A stretch of DNA of 64,000 nt from Paraflavitalea sp. CAU 1676 (GTDB lineage: Bacteria; Bacteroidota; Bacteroidia; Chitinophagales; Chitinophagaceae). The translations under genes were made by a program, and so were the position numbers. The DNA lies in assembly GCF_029223285.1 (NCBI RefSeq), contig NZ_JARHUJ010000014.1, positions 62,001 through 126,000 of the forward strand, in the 5' to 3' direction. This document shows positions 38,455-46,164 of the stretch, one piece after another. The notes beneath the pieces were generated by a model. The model was not told where the DNA came from. It made no database searches and was given only the letters and a program-made list of their open reading frames with translations. Every line of letters starts with the position of its first letter. Positions within the stretch are counted from its first letter, which is position 1.

Positions 38455-39651
38455 TTACTTCTTGTTATCGGCCTGCACGGCATTCCAGATAGAGGTCTGG
38501 TTACCGAAGATCTTGCTGAAGCCACGAACGTCATCACCGGTAAAGCCGGTGTTCATTTCACCATACTTACCAAACTTGCTGCTCATCAGATCGTAGGGCG
38601 ATTCGATGCCGATCACCTGGAAGCGATAAGGCTGCAGGTTTACGAATACATCGCCGGTTACGTTTTGCTGCGAGTTTTCGAGGTAGGCTTCGATGTCGCG
38701 CATCACGGGATCGAGGATCTGTCCTTCATGCAACCAGTTGCCGTAGAATTGCGCCAGCTGGTCTTTCCAGTTCAATTGCCATTTGGTGAGTACGTGTTTC
38801 TCCAAGGCGTGGTGCGCTTTGAGGATCACCATCGGAGCGGCTGCTTCGAATCCTACGCGGCCTTTGATACCGATGATGGTGTCGCCTACGTGGATGTCGC
38901 GGCCTACGCCATAAGGGCCCGCAATGGTTTGCAGGTACTGGATGGCCTGGGAAGGATGATCAAACGATTTGCCATCCACCGCTTTCAGCTCGCCCTTTAC
39001 AAAGCTCAGCTTCACTTCCTGGCTACCGGTAGCGGTAACCTGTGTAGGCCAGGCTTCTTCGGGCAGCATGCCTTTGGAAGAAAGGGTTTCCTTTCCGCCA
39101 ACGCTGGTACCCCAGAGTCCTTTATTAATAGAATACAGTGCTTTTGTAAAGTTCAAGTCAACACCTTTTCCTTTCAGGTATTCGATCTCCGCTTCACGGC
39201 TCAGCTTGAGGTCGCGGATGGGGGTGATGATCTCTACACCGGGTATCATGATGTGGAAGATCATATCGAAGCGCACCTGGTCGTTACCGGCGCCGGTGCT
39301 TCCGTGTGCTACTGCATCAGCTTTCAGTTTCTGCACGTGCTCGGCGATATGAACGGCCTGGCTCAACCTTTCGGCACTTACGCTGAGCGGGTAGGTGTTG
39401 TTCTTTAATACGTTGCCATAGATCAGGTACTTGATGATGCGGTCGTAGTAGGTAGTAACGGCATTGACAGTGGTGTGTGTTTTAACACCCAGTTTGTAAG
39501 CATGTGCTTCGATCTGTTTCAACTCTTCTTCGCTGAAGCCACCGGTGTTAACGATGACGCTGTGTACTTCATAACCCTTGTCTTCACTGAGGTACTTAAC
39601 GCAGAAGGTGGTGTCGAGACCGCCGCTGAATCCTAAAACGATTTTTTTCAT
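38455..39651 (-). CDS. argG: Argininosuccinate synthase
   Basis: The 398-residue enzyme condenses citrulline and aspartate with ATP. The PP-loop ATP site is GFSGGLDTT (8-16). HGSTGAGNDQVRFD and the citrulline/aspartate-binding region SVGGKETLSSKGMLPEEAW are present. The length is normal for the family. It follows the GNAT gene by 86 bases and is the second gene of the operon. Confidence 0.98.
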   Translation of the reverse strand: MKKIVLGFSGGLDTTFCVKYLSEDKGYEVHSVIVNTGGFSEEELKQIEAHAYKLGVKTHTTVNAVTTYYDRIIKYLIYGNVLKNNTYPLSVSAERLSQAVHIAEHVQKLKADAVAHGSTGAGNDQVRFDMIFHIMIPGVEIITPIRDLKLSREAEIEYLKGKGVDLNFTKALYSINKGLWGTSVGGKETLSSKGMLPEEAWPTQVTATGSQEVKLSFVKGELKAVDGKSFDHPSQAIQYLQTIAGPYGVGRDIHVGDTIIGIKGRVGFEAAAPMVILKAHHALEKHVLTKWQLNWKDQLAQFYGNWLHEGQILDPVMRDIEAYLENSQQNVTGDVFVNLQPYRFQVIGIESPYDLMSSKFGKYGEMNTGFTGDDVRGFSKIFGNQTSIWNAVQADNKK

Positions 39652-39737
39652 TGCTGATGTATGGTAATTAAGTGTTGAATATTTTTGTTGAGCCTGGCCG
39701 CAGCCTGCCTTCGAAAGGCCTGGCCGCCATGCGCCTG

Positions 39738-40469
39738 CTACAGATTGAAAAAGTATTGCAGGATCGACTTGCGCCGGCCACCTGCTGTTACCATTTTCCG
39801 GCTATTGTCTTCCTTGTCTTTCTTCAGGAAGGGTTGCAGGAACTTCCACTGCTTGATGCGGAGCAAACGCTCGAGTATTCCTTTTTTCTCTTCGAAGAAC
39901 TGCTTGGTCTCTTCGGGCTCGTAGTGGTCTTTGGGATCGTAGAGCATAGCGGTACACATACAGTTCTTGCGCTCCTTGCTCATCAGGATCTCGTAGTTCA
40001 CGCAGCTTTTGCAGCCAGCCCAAAAGGCATCGTCCTGGGTGAGCTCGGAATAGGTAACAGGTTCATAACCCAGTTCACTGTTGATCTTCATAACGGCCAG
40101 GCCGGTGGTGAGACCAAATATCTTGGCTTCGGGGTACAGCTTGCGGCTGAGCTCGAAGATCTTTTTCTTGATGGCTTTGGCCAATCCGCCCTTGCGGAAG
40201 CTGGGCGATACGATGAGGCCCGAGTTGGCAACGTACTCGCCATGGCTCCAGGTTTCGATATAACAAAAACCGGCCCAGATGCCATCCTGGTTAAAGGCGA
40301 TCACGGATTTACCCTCACGCATCTTTTCCTTGATGTATTCGGGCGAGCGCTTGGCAATGCCGGTACCCCGTGCTTTGGCGGAAGAGGCCATTTCGTCGCA
40401 GATGATCTGTGCGAAATCGAAATGGGTTTCATTGGCTATTATTATCTGGAACGTATGTTGAGTTTCCAT
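39738..40469 (-). CDS. GNAT acyltransferase heading the arginine operon (candidate N-acylglutamate synthase)
   Basis: The 243-residue protein has a GNAT core: IWAGFCYIETWSHGEYVANSGLIVSPSFRKGGLAKAIKKKIFELS contains the acyl-CoA motif RKGGLAK. A C-terminal extension of about 100 residues has a Cys pair (CKSC, CMC) and a basic tail. No argA- or argJ-type gene is present, so this enzyme probably makes N-succinyl- or N-acetylglutamate, the first step. The frame starts at a TTG at 40478, but the ATG at 40469 is the likely start. TAGTCTTG, one mismatch from the -7 consensus, lies six bases upstream. Confidence 0.85.
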   Translation of the reverse strand: METQHTFQIIIANETHFDFAQIICDEMASSAKARGTGIAKRSPEYIKEKMREGKSVIAFNQDGIWAGFCYIETWSHGEYVANSGLIVSPSFRKGGLAKAIKKKIFELSRKLYPEAKIFGLTTGLAVMKINSELGYEPVTYSELTQDDAFWAGCKSCVNYEILMSKERKNCMCTAMLYDPKDHYEPEETKQFFEEKKGILERLLRIKQWKFLQPFLKKDKEDNSRKMVTAGGRRKSILQYFFNL

Positions 40470-41016
40470 GTTAGACAAGACTATAAATGTGAACGAATGC
40501 AGTGGAAGTGATCACTGCTAAAGACACGAATCCCGCGGGGCGGGCGCATAGTTCCATTACAAAAGGAGTGCTATGGTAATTGAGTATCAACGTCGCACCC
40601 TAACGGGGACGGGGCGACTAACAAAAACTGTACGGAGTTGTACAGCAAAAACCCCACGCACTATAGTAATAACGCTTTGCGCTACTACATCAGCGAGTTT
40701 TATGGTGAGATTTTTTTGCATTTCTTTTCTGCTGGGATGAAAATTTTAGTCAATCTTTTTTGACACCGCAAAGAAAACATTTTTTCAGCATGCAGGGGGA
40801 TTTTTAATGTAAAATTTTAGCTAATTCCGTAAAAACCAGCAAACAAGCGTTTGTGTAAAAAGTTCTGAGCCTGGTTTGGGAGGCCTTCAGGGAAGGTTAA
40901 AGGGGTGGCCGAAATGGGGTTTTCAGTCGTCCGAATGAAGCCGCCAATGGCTGATAATATTAAGAGAATCAATAAATTGTTGGGGCGAAGGTTCCCCGCT
41001 GGTCGCCCCCCGGCAC
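40470..41016. other. Upstream region of the arginine operon
   Basis: No gene is supported in these 547 bases. The segment holds a near -7 promoter (minus strand, 40476-40483) and a perfect inverted repeat CTGTAC-N6-GTACAG at 40628-40645. AT-rich stretches with several T or A runs fill 40700-40850. The inverted repeat is a candidate operator or hairpin. A 67-codon frame starting with GTG at 41020 is not convincing. Confidence 0.45.
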
Positions 41017-41898
41017 TCACCGCGTCATCGTACTTCCTGTACTCCCCGGAAGCGGATTGAGCAAGATCGACCGCACCACATCGGGGCGCTGGAGGCGGAT
41101 CAGGTGCCCGGCATCGGGCAGGTAAATGAAGTTGGCCGGCTTGCCGGCCAGCACTTTACGGGCATAGTCGAGGTTGGCGGGTTCAATGATATCGTCGTTG
41201 CCGCCCTGTACGACTGTTACCGGGATCGAGAGGTTTTGCCATTCAGGCGCCAGTTTCTGCAGCTCACCAGCATGGGCAAATTTTTCATCGGTGGCACTTT
41301 TCAGGAAACGGGGAAAGAACACATAAGGAAAGCCGCCGCTCTGTATCCAGGGGTGGAACCACCAGAACTTTTCTTTATCAGGATCTATGGCTGCGGCCAG
41401 CATCACGAGGTGATTGAAATCCTGCGGGTAAAGCAGGGCGATCTTCCCCGCGATCGGTGCACCATAAGAACTGCCCATGACTACGCCCGGTTTGTGCGAA
41501 CGGTTGAGGCGCAGAGCCTCATGGATGATTTGCGCTTGCGTGGTGATGGAGGTAACGGCCTTTTTTTTGCCTTTAAAACGCGACTTGTGATATCCCGGCC
41601 GGTCAACGGCAATGAGGTGAAAATGCTTTTGCAGTATTGAGTCATCGAGTAAGATGCGGCTGCCATACCAGGCGCCCGGCGCGCCATGTATCATCAACAA
41701 CGGCGGCAGGGTATCGGAACCGGTAGTGGCGCAGTACAGGGTCGCAGAGTCGTTTTGTATGGTGAACCAGGTAGGCTTTACGGGTTTGTTGGCATAATAC
41801 TTCCTGACCTCCTTATCGGTCATCACCCAGCGGCGAAAGCAACCGGTGCATCCAATGCCGATCAACATACAAAGGATAGTGTATCGAAGTAGCGCCAT
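41017..41898 (-). CDS. Alpha/beta hydrolase lipoprotein
   Basis: The 293-residue protein has a lipoprotein-like signal (MALLRYTILCMLIGIGCTGC). The hydrolase motifs are MIHGAPGAWYG (oxyanion hole), MGSSYGAP (nucleophile Ser), GGNDDIIEP (acid) and DAGHLIRL (His). The substrate is unknown. The frame is open to 41946, but a perfect -7 promoter at 41905-41912 lies inside that extension, which supports the ATG at 41898 as the start. Confidence 0.9.
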   Translation of the reverse strand: MALLRYTILCMLIGIGCTGCFRRWVMTDKEVRKYYANKPVKPTWFTIQNDSATLYCATTGSDTLPPLLMIHGAPGAWYGSRILLDDSILQKHFHLIAVDRPGYHKSRFKGKKKAVTSITTQAQIIHEALRLNRSHKPGVVMGSSYGAPIAGKIALLYPQDFNHLVMLAAAIDPDKEKFWWFHPWIQSGGFPYVFFPRFLKSATDEKFAHAGELQKLAPEWQNLSIPVTVVQGGNDDIIEPANLDYARKVLAGKPANFIYLPDAGHLIRLQRPDVVRSILLNPLPGSTGSTMTR

Positions 41899-41904
41899 AT
41901 TGCT

Positions 41905-41912
41905 CAAATCTA
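41905..41912 (-). promoter_or_regulatory. -7 promoter element of the hydrolase lipoprotein gene
   Basis: TAGATTTG on the minus strand matches TAnnTTTG exactly and ends six bases before the ATG, so the mRNA would have almost no leader. Confidence 0.55.
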
Positions 41913-42106
41913 GTAAATGCAGCCTGTATCTGTTAACAACCACCATTAAGGATTTCTAAAAATGAGGATGGCCCGTAAAACGGGCTTCCCTGGCGGGCAT
42001 GCGCAGCGGTTCATCGCCTGCATTCATGCGCCATCGTTGCCCGAAGGACTGCCGGTCTCCGGTCAATGGAACCATTGGCCGGGTGATCAGCAAGCTCCTC
42101 TCCTCA

Positions 42107-42547
42107 TTACGCCCTGCATGGCTGCAACTTTAATACCTGGTGCAGCATTTCGGCCAGGTAGTTGCCCAGCAGTTCATACTTGAACGCGTAGTTGTTGTTG
42201 ACCTCCTCCAGCATCTGCTCGAATAGCCGGCGGAATCGATCTACCTGTACAGGATTTAAAAGATACACGGGACTGCCACTTTTTCTGAACATCGGTAATG
42301 CACGCAATATGTTTTGCATTTTCTCCGACAGGCAGGCCGCATTGAACAGGCAGGAAAAACCCTGGAGGGTACCCGCCAGCGGCGGCGCTGAACGATCGGC
42401 TTGCGGATGAACAAACCGCATCGTAGCGCCGCTGTCCGGGGTGTCATTTGCTACCAGGCAAATCGCATAAAAAGGGATCTCCTGGCGGCAGGTATGGTAC
42501 AGCTCTTTATCTTCCAGTCTGAATACATAGATGGGATTGGCATACAT
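42107..42547 (-). pseudogene. AraC-type regulator reduced to its N-terminal sensor domain
   Basis: The 146-residue ORF resembles the first half of the AraC regulator at 50982-51890. FRRLFEQMLEEVNNNYAFKY and LLGNYLAEMLHQVLKLQP align with YQKMQEEINSDYVYKYDLLR and NYVTELIHFALKIQP there, and the N-terminal cupin-like part is also comparable. It stops exactly where the helix-turn-helix half should begin; the following bases encode no such domain in any frame I checked. It lies 27 bases after the SDR gene. It may be a decayed regulator or a stand-alone ligand-binding domain. Confidence 0.65.
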
Positions 42548-42574
42548 CTTAATCTTTTTAAGTGCAGCGCGGCC

Positions 42575-43435
42575 CTATGCTTGTTCAAGCTGGTGGTCGA
42601 ATGCTGTAGATACGGTAACAGATTTCCAGGCTTCGATCTCTTCTTTGATAGAGTTGATCTTGTTATAGGCCAGTTCATAAGCATCGCTGCCGAGGAACAG
42701 GTGCAGGGGAGGATTTTTGCTGGCGGCTACTTCTATGATGGCCTGTGCTGCCTTCACCGGATCGCCGAGCTGGTTACCGTTCATGATCTGTTGGTGAAAC
42801 TGTTGTGTTTCTCTTACTGACTTATAGGCCTCGATGGGCCTGGCAGGTACGCCCAGTGAGCTATCGGCCAGGAACTGCGTTCTGAAATAACCGGGAGATA
42901 CGATCGTGGCATGGATGCCAAACGATTTGACCTCTGCCGACAGCGCTTCTGTAAATCCTTCTACGGCAAATTTGGTAGCGCAGTAGATACCGAAACCGGG
43001 GAAGGCGCCAATGAAGCCGGCGATGGAAGAGATGTTGATGATATGACCCGATTGTTGCGCCCTTAAATAAGGCATTACTTTACGAACCATATTGAGCGTG
43101 CCAAATACATTGATGTCGAAATTCTTTCTTGCTTCCGCATCCGACAATTCTTCCAGGCTGCCTACCAGTCCGTAGCCGGCGTTGTTGACGAGTACATCGA
43201 TCTGACCGAAAAGGTTAACCGTTTCATCAAGGGCTTTTTGAATGCTGCCTTCATCGTTAAGGTCTACCTGCAGGGGCAGAAAGTGATGATCGGTGGTATC
43301 GACAGCTTTGATCAGTTCCTGCTTGTTGCGCGATGTAGCAGCTACGCAATATCCCTGTTCCAGTAATCGTTGTACGAGTGTGAGACCTAAGCCTTTCGAA
43401 GCTCCTGTTACGAGCCATACTTTAGGATGTGCCAT
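42575..43435 (-). CDS. SDR-family NAD(P)-dependent oxidoreductase
   Basis: The 286-residue classical short-chain dehydrogenase has the cofactor motif TGASKGLG (10-17), NNAG at 84-87, and catalytic Ser137, Tyr151 and Lys155 (YCATK). The substrate is unknown. Such genes often pair with an AraC regulator. Here an AraC-like fragment lies directly downstream, and the full AraC gene at 50982-51890 shares its promoter and operator sequences, pointing to joint control. Confidence 0.94.
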   Translation of the reverse strand: MAHPKVWLVTGASKGLGLTLVQRLLEQGYCVAATSRNKQELIKAVDTTDHHFLPLQVDLNDEGSIQKALDETVNLFGQIDVLVNNAGYGLVGSLEELSDAEARKNFDINVFGTLNMVRKVMPYLRAQQSGHIINISSIAGFIGAFPGFGIYCATKFAVEGFTEALSAEVKSFGIHATIVSPGYFRTQFLADSSLGVPARPIEAYKSVRETQQFHQQIMNGNQLGDPVKAAQAIIEVAASKNPPLHLFLGSDAYELAYNKINSIKEEIEAWKSVTVSTAFDHQLEQA

Positions 43436-43457
43436 ATGTTTATTTGTTTTATGAATA

Positions 43458-43465
43458 CAAAGCTA
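43458..43465 (-). promoter_or_regulatory. -7 promoter element of the SDR gene
   Basis: TAGCTTTG on the minus strand matches TAnnTTTG. The surrounding 13 bases (43455-43467) are identical to those around the araC promoter (51938-51950). The start codon lies 22 bases downstream. Confidence 0.65.
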
Positions 43466-43507
43466 CAGCGCATCCAGGCCTCTTTTGTTGCGGCTTTCAA
43501 TGCAATT

Positions 43508-43525
43508 ATTACGAAAATCAAACCG
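43508..43525 (-). promoter_or_regulatory. Candidate AraC operator upstream of the SDR gene
   Basis: ATTACGAAAATCAAACCG (plus-strand reading) matches 14 of 18 positions of the site at 51970-51987; ATTACG and TCAAACCG are identical. It lies 42 bases upstream of the -7 element, twice the distance found at the araC gene, so it would be on the same face of the helix. It also lies in the leader region of the divergent barrel gene. Confidence 0.5.
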
Positions 43526-43619
43526 CCCGGGAATATTTTCTCAAGCGCCTTGTGTAATGCCGCCATTTCGGGCATCCATAATTAGCAATAACACTTATTG
43601 TATTACCAAAATGATTTGC

Positions 43620-46160
43620 ATGAAGCGATTGTTACCTGCTTTACTGCTCTTGCCTTTTATTGCCCATAGCCAGGAGGTACAGCCTGTTATATCGTCTGAA
43701 TACCTTGACCTGATCCGGAATGATAGTCTGCGATCAAAAAGCAGCCAGGGTGTCCAAACGGTATTCCGAAAAATAAGATCCAATAGTTCAGGATATTATT
43801 ATGACTATTCTCCGGTGAGAAAGATCCGTATCCGGAATGGTGTTGCCAACATCGTCTCTTATTCCAGGCAGGAAATACGGTTGGGAGGTTCTTTTACCAG
43901 TACAGCTGGTGTGAAGTGGGCTAATAACACGCCCGATCTTCAATCTGCCTACGCTCAGGGCAGAACGGTGGGAGGCAAATTACAATGGCGGGGGGCCGAG
44001 ACGGGAGAGTTATACAGTTACGGACCTCCACTGACAGCTCTTGAATATGACAATAGCATATATCCCTACGACGATTATGGCCGGCTGGTGCCTGCCGGTA
44101 CCGGTAGTGGTGTTAAGGCGCATGACTATGACAACAGTGTTTTACGAACCGGCTCTTTTTTCGAACAGGCGCTTACGCTGAGAGCCAGGTTTGTAGAGAA
44201 AGGATCCAATAAGATATGGACCAATGTGCGGCTGAAGAAAGTGATAGACAACCTGGTACTCAGCAGCAACCAGAACAAGACCGATGAGCTGATGGTCAAC
44301 CTGCATTCCTACGTTAAACAAACTTCGTTATTTGCGCAATATTACTCTATAAGGGATGATTTCTCCAATAGCAACCGGATCGGTTTTCTAAATAGAGCCT
44401 ACCAGCAATCGCTGCTCACACCCACTACCTTCGACAATGCACAAGGATATATCCTGGCCGGTGGCCAGAGAAGTTATAGCCCGCAGGGCGATAACCCCTG
44501 GTTTTTGTTGAAAGATAATGGCAATACTTACGGGCGCAACACGAACGGCGCCAGTTTCTCGGCCGATAAGAGAAATGGAAAATTCCGGTGGAAGATAGCG
44601 CCTTCCACAGAGCACACTAACCTGGGCACGCTGGAACAATACAAACCTGGTACTGCCTGGTATCCCTCAGGCACTACCGCCGCAAGGCAAAAGAAAGACA
44701 CCAGGTACAACGTCGCCGGCGAATTGGGATACTTTTGGAATATTAACCGGGGTGAAATGGCGGGCACTATTAATTACCTGTTCAGCGACAATAGGTCGAC
44801 GATAGTGTACACACCGGGTAAGGCCTACCGGTACCAACGCAGCGTCAACGACCTGTCCTTCGCCTATCGGTTCCGTAAATATTTAGGAGATGTGGAGTTA
44901 AGCGCGCAGGTAAATAACAAGATGTACTTTTCCAACACCGCCGCCCGCGATGCTTTTTTTCTTCCAGGTATAAATGCCAGTATAGACCTAAATGATAATG
45001 TCGTTGACAACCTGCGTATCAAATTCTCAGGATCTTTTAACCGGTTCAATAGCGAGCTGCCCATCGACCGCTCCATGGGGCACCTGGCGTTGTTGCAGTA
45101 CCCGGTAGCTGACTTCCTGCGTTATTTCCCGGTGATGGAGGTGGAAAGCTTCGATAAGCTGAAAGCGATCCGCCACCAGGAGTGGACCGGTAAACTTGAG
45201 CTCCGCCTCGATTATCAGCTGCAATTCTCTGCAGAAGTTTTCAGCAGGAATACGTATGACGATGTTTTCCCAATACTGAATAATGGAATGCTGCAATTGC
45301 ACAACATGGCCTCTCATAAGAATCAGGGATATGAATTTACCCTCAATTACCTGCAGGGGCGGCATGGCTACGGATCGAATGCCTTGCGCATCGATCACAA
45401 CCTGAGTTTCTTTACATACAACAATAAAGTGTTGAAGGTGCAGGATGGCCGGCAAATGGTGCCACTGGCCGGCTTCAGTAATGTGCACAAAGTGCTGGCA
45501 GCAGGAGAAGTACTGGGGGCCATCGCCGGCAATGCCTACCTACGCGATGCGCATAATAATATCCTCATCGGAAATGATGGCTATCCCCTGGCAGGCAATC
45601 AGTCCGTTGTTATCGGAAATCCCATTCCTGATTTTGTGATTAAATACAACCCGGTAGTTTATTGGAAACACTTCAGTCTTTCCGCAAACCTCGAGTGGAA
45701 GAAAGGCGGCGATATCTGGAATGGCACACAGGCCGTGCTGGATTACTACGGCCGTTCCGGAACATCGGGTGATGCCCGAAACACGGAGAATTATATATTC
45801 CCTGGCGTATTGGCCAATGGTCATGTGAATGACATTCCGGTAAAGTTTTACGACCCAACGCAACCGCTTGAAGCCAACCGCTGGGTTCGTTATGGATACA
45901 GTGGTGTTGCAGAAACGTATATTCAAAAAGGTGATTACCTGCGCCTCGGCAACCTCAGCCTGGTGTATAAGTTCCCAAATAATTATGGAAAGCCGCAGTT
46001 AACCCTGGGCCTTCATGGCGGCAATTTCATCATCTGGACTCCCTACAAAGGAGCCGATCCAGCCCAATTGCTGCTAGATCAGCCCAACACGGCGGGACTT
46101 GACTTCTTCAACCTCCCTTCTGCCCGTTCACTGGCATTCAATCTTTCCCTTCAATTCTAA
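43620..46160 (+). CDS. SusC/RagA-like outer-membrane beta-barrel lacking a TonB plug domain
   Basis: The 846-residue protein has a signal peptide (MKRLLPALLLLPFIAHSQ). It then goes almost directly into sequence that in SusC-type receptors follows the plug: PDLQSAYAQGR, YDNSIYPYDDYGRLVPAG and SFFEQALTLRARF. About 20 strand-like segments follow, and the chain ends in Phe (LAFNLSLQF) like an outer-membrane barrel. No carboxypeptidase-regulatory domain, no DGVP and no GANGVI plug motif is present. The missing plug occurs in the next gene, four bases downstream. The frame is open from 43485, but the ATG at 43620 is the one that gives a signal peptide. Confidence 0.9.
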   Translation: MKRLLPALLLLPFIAHSQEVQPVISSEYLDLIRNDSLRSKSSQGVQTVFRKIRSNSSGYYYDYSPVRKIRIRNGVANIVSYSRQEIRLGGSFTSTAGVKWANNTPDLQSAYAQGRTVGGKLQWRGAETGELYSYGPPLTALEYDNSIYPYDDYGRLVPAGTGSGVKAHDYDNSVLRTGSFFEQALTLRARFVEKGSNKIWTNVRLKKVIDNLVLSSNQNKTDELMVNLHSYVKQTSLFAQYYSIRDDFSNSNRIGFLNRAYQQSLLTPTTFDNAQGYILAGGQRSYSPQGDNPWFLLKDNGNTYGRNTNGASFSADKRNGKFRWKIAPSTEHTNLGTLEQYKPGTAWYPSGTTAARQKKDTRYNVAGELGYFWNINRGEMAGTINYLFSDNRSTIVYTPGKAYRYQRSVNDLSFAYRFRKYLGDVELSAQVNNKMYFSNTAARDAFFLPGINASIDLNDNVVDNLRIKFSGSFNRFNSELPIDRSMGHLALLQYPVADFLRYFPVMEVESFDKLKAIRHQEWTGKLELRLDYQLQFSAEVFSRNTYDDVFPILNNGMLQLHNMASHKNQGYEFTLNYLQGRHGYGSNALRIDHNLSFFTYNNKVLKVQDGRQMVPLAGFSNVHKVLAAGEVLGAIAGNAYLRDAHNNILIGNDGYPLAGNQSVVIGNPIPDFVIKYNPVVYWKHFSLSANLEWKKGGDIWNGTQAVLDYYGRSGTSGDARNTENYIFPGVLANGHVNDIPVKFYDPTQPLEANRWVRYGYSGVAETYIQKGDYLRLGNLSLVYKFPNNYGKPQLTLGLHGGNFIIWTPYKGADPAQLLLDQPNTAGLDFFNLPSARSLAFNLSLQF

Positions 46161-46164
46161 TCGT

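Noticed and set aside
37918-39408. 496-codon ORF antisense to argC and argG
   Set aside because: It spans two conserved genes and their gap on the opposite strand, which is typical of a shadow frame.
40817-41020. 67-codon ORF overlapping the end of the hydrolase lipoprotein gene
   Set aside because: It has a GTG start by chance overlap with the stop codon. There is one weak hydrophobic stretch, no terminator and no recognisable pattern.
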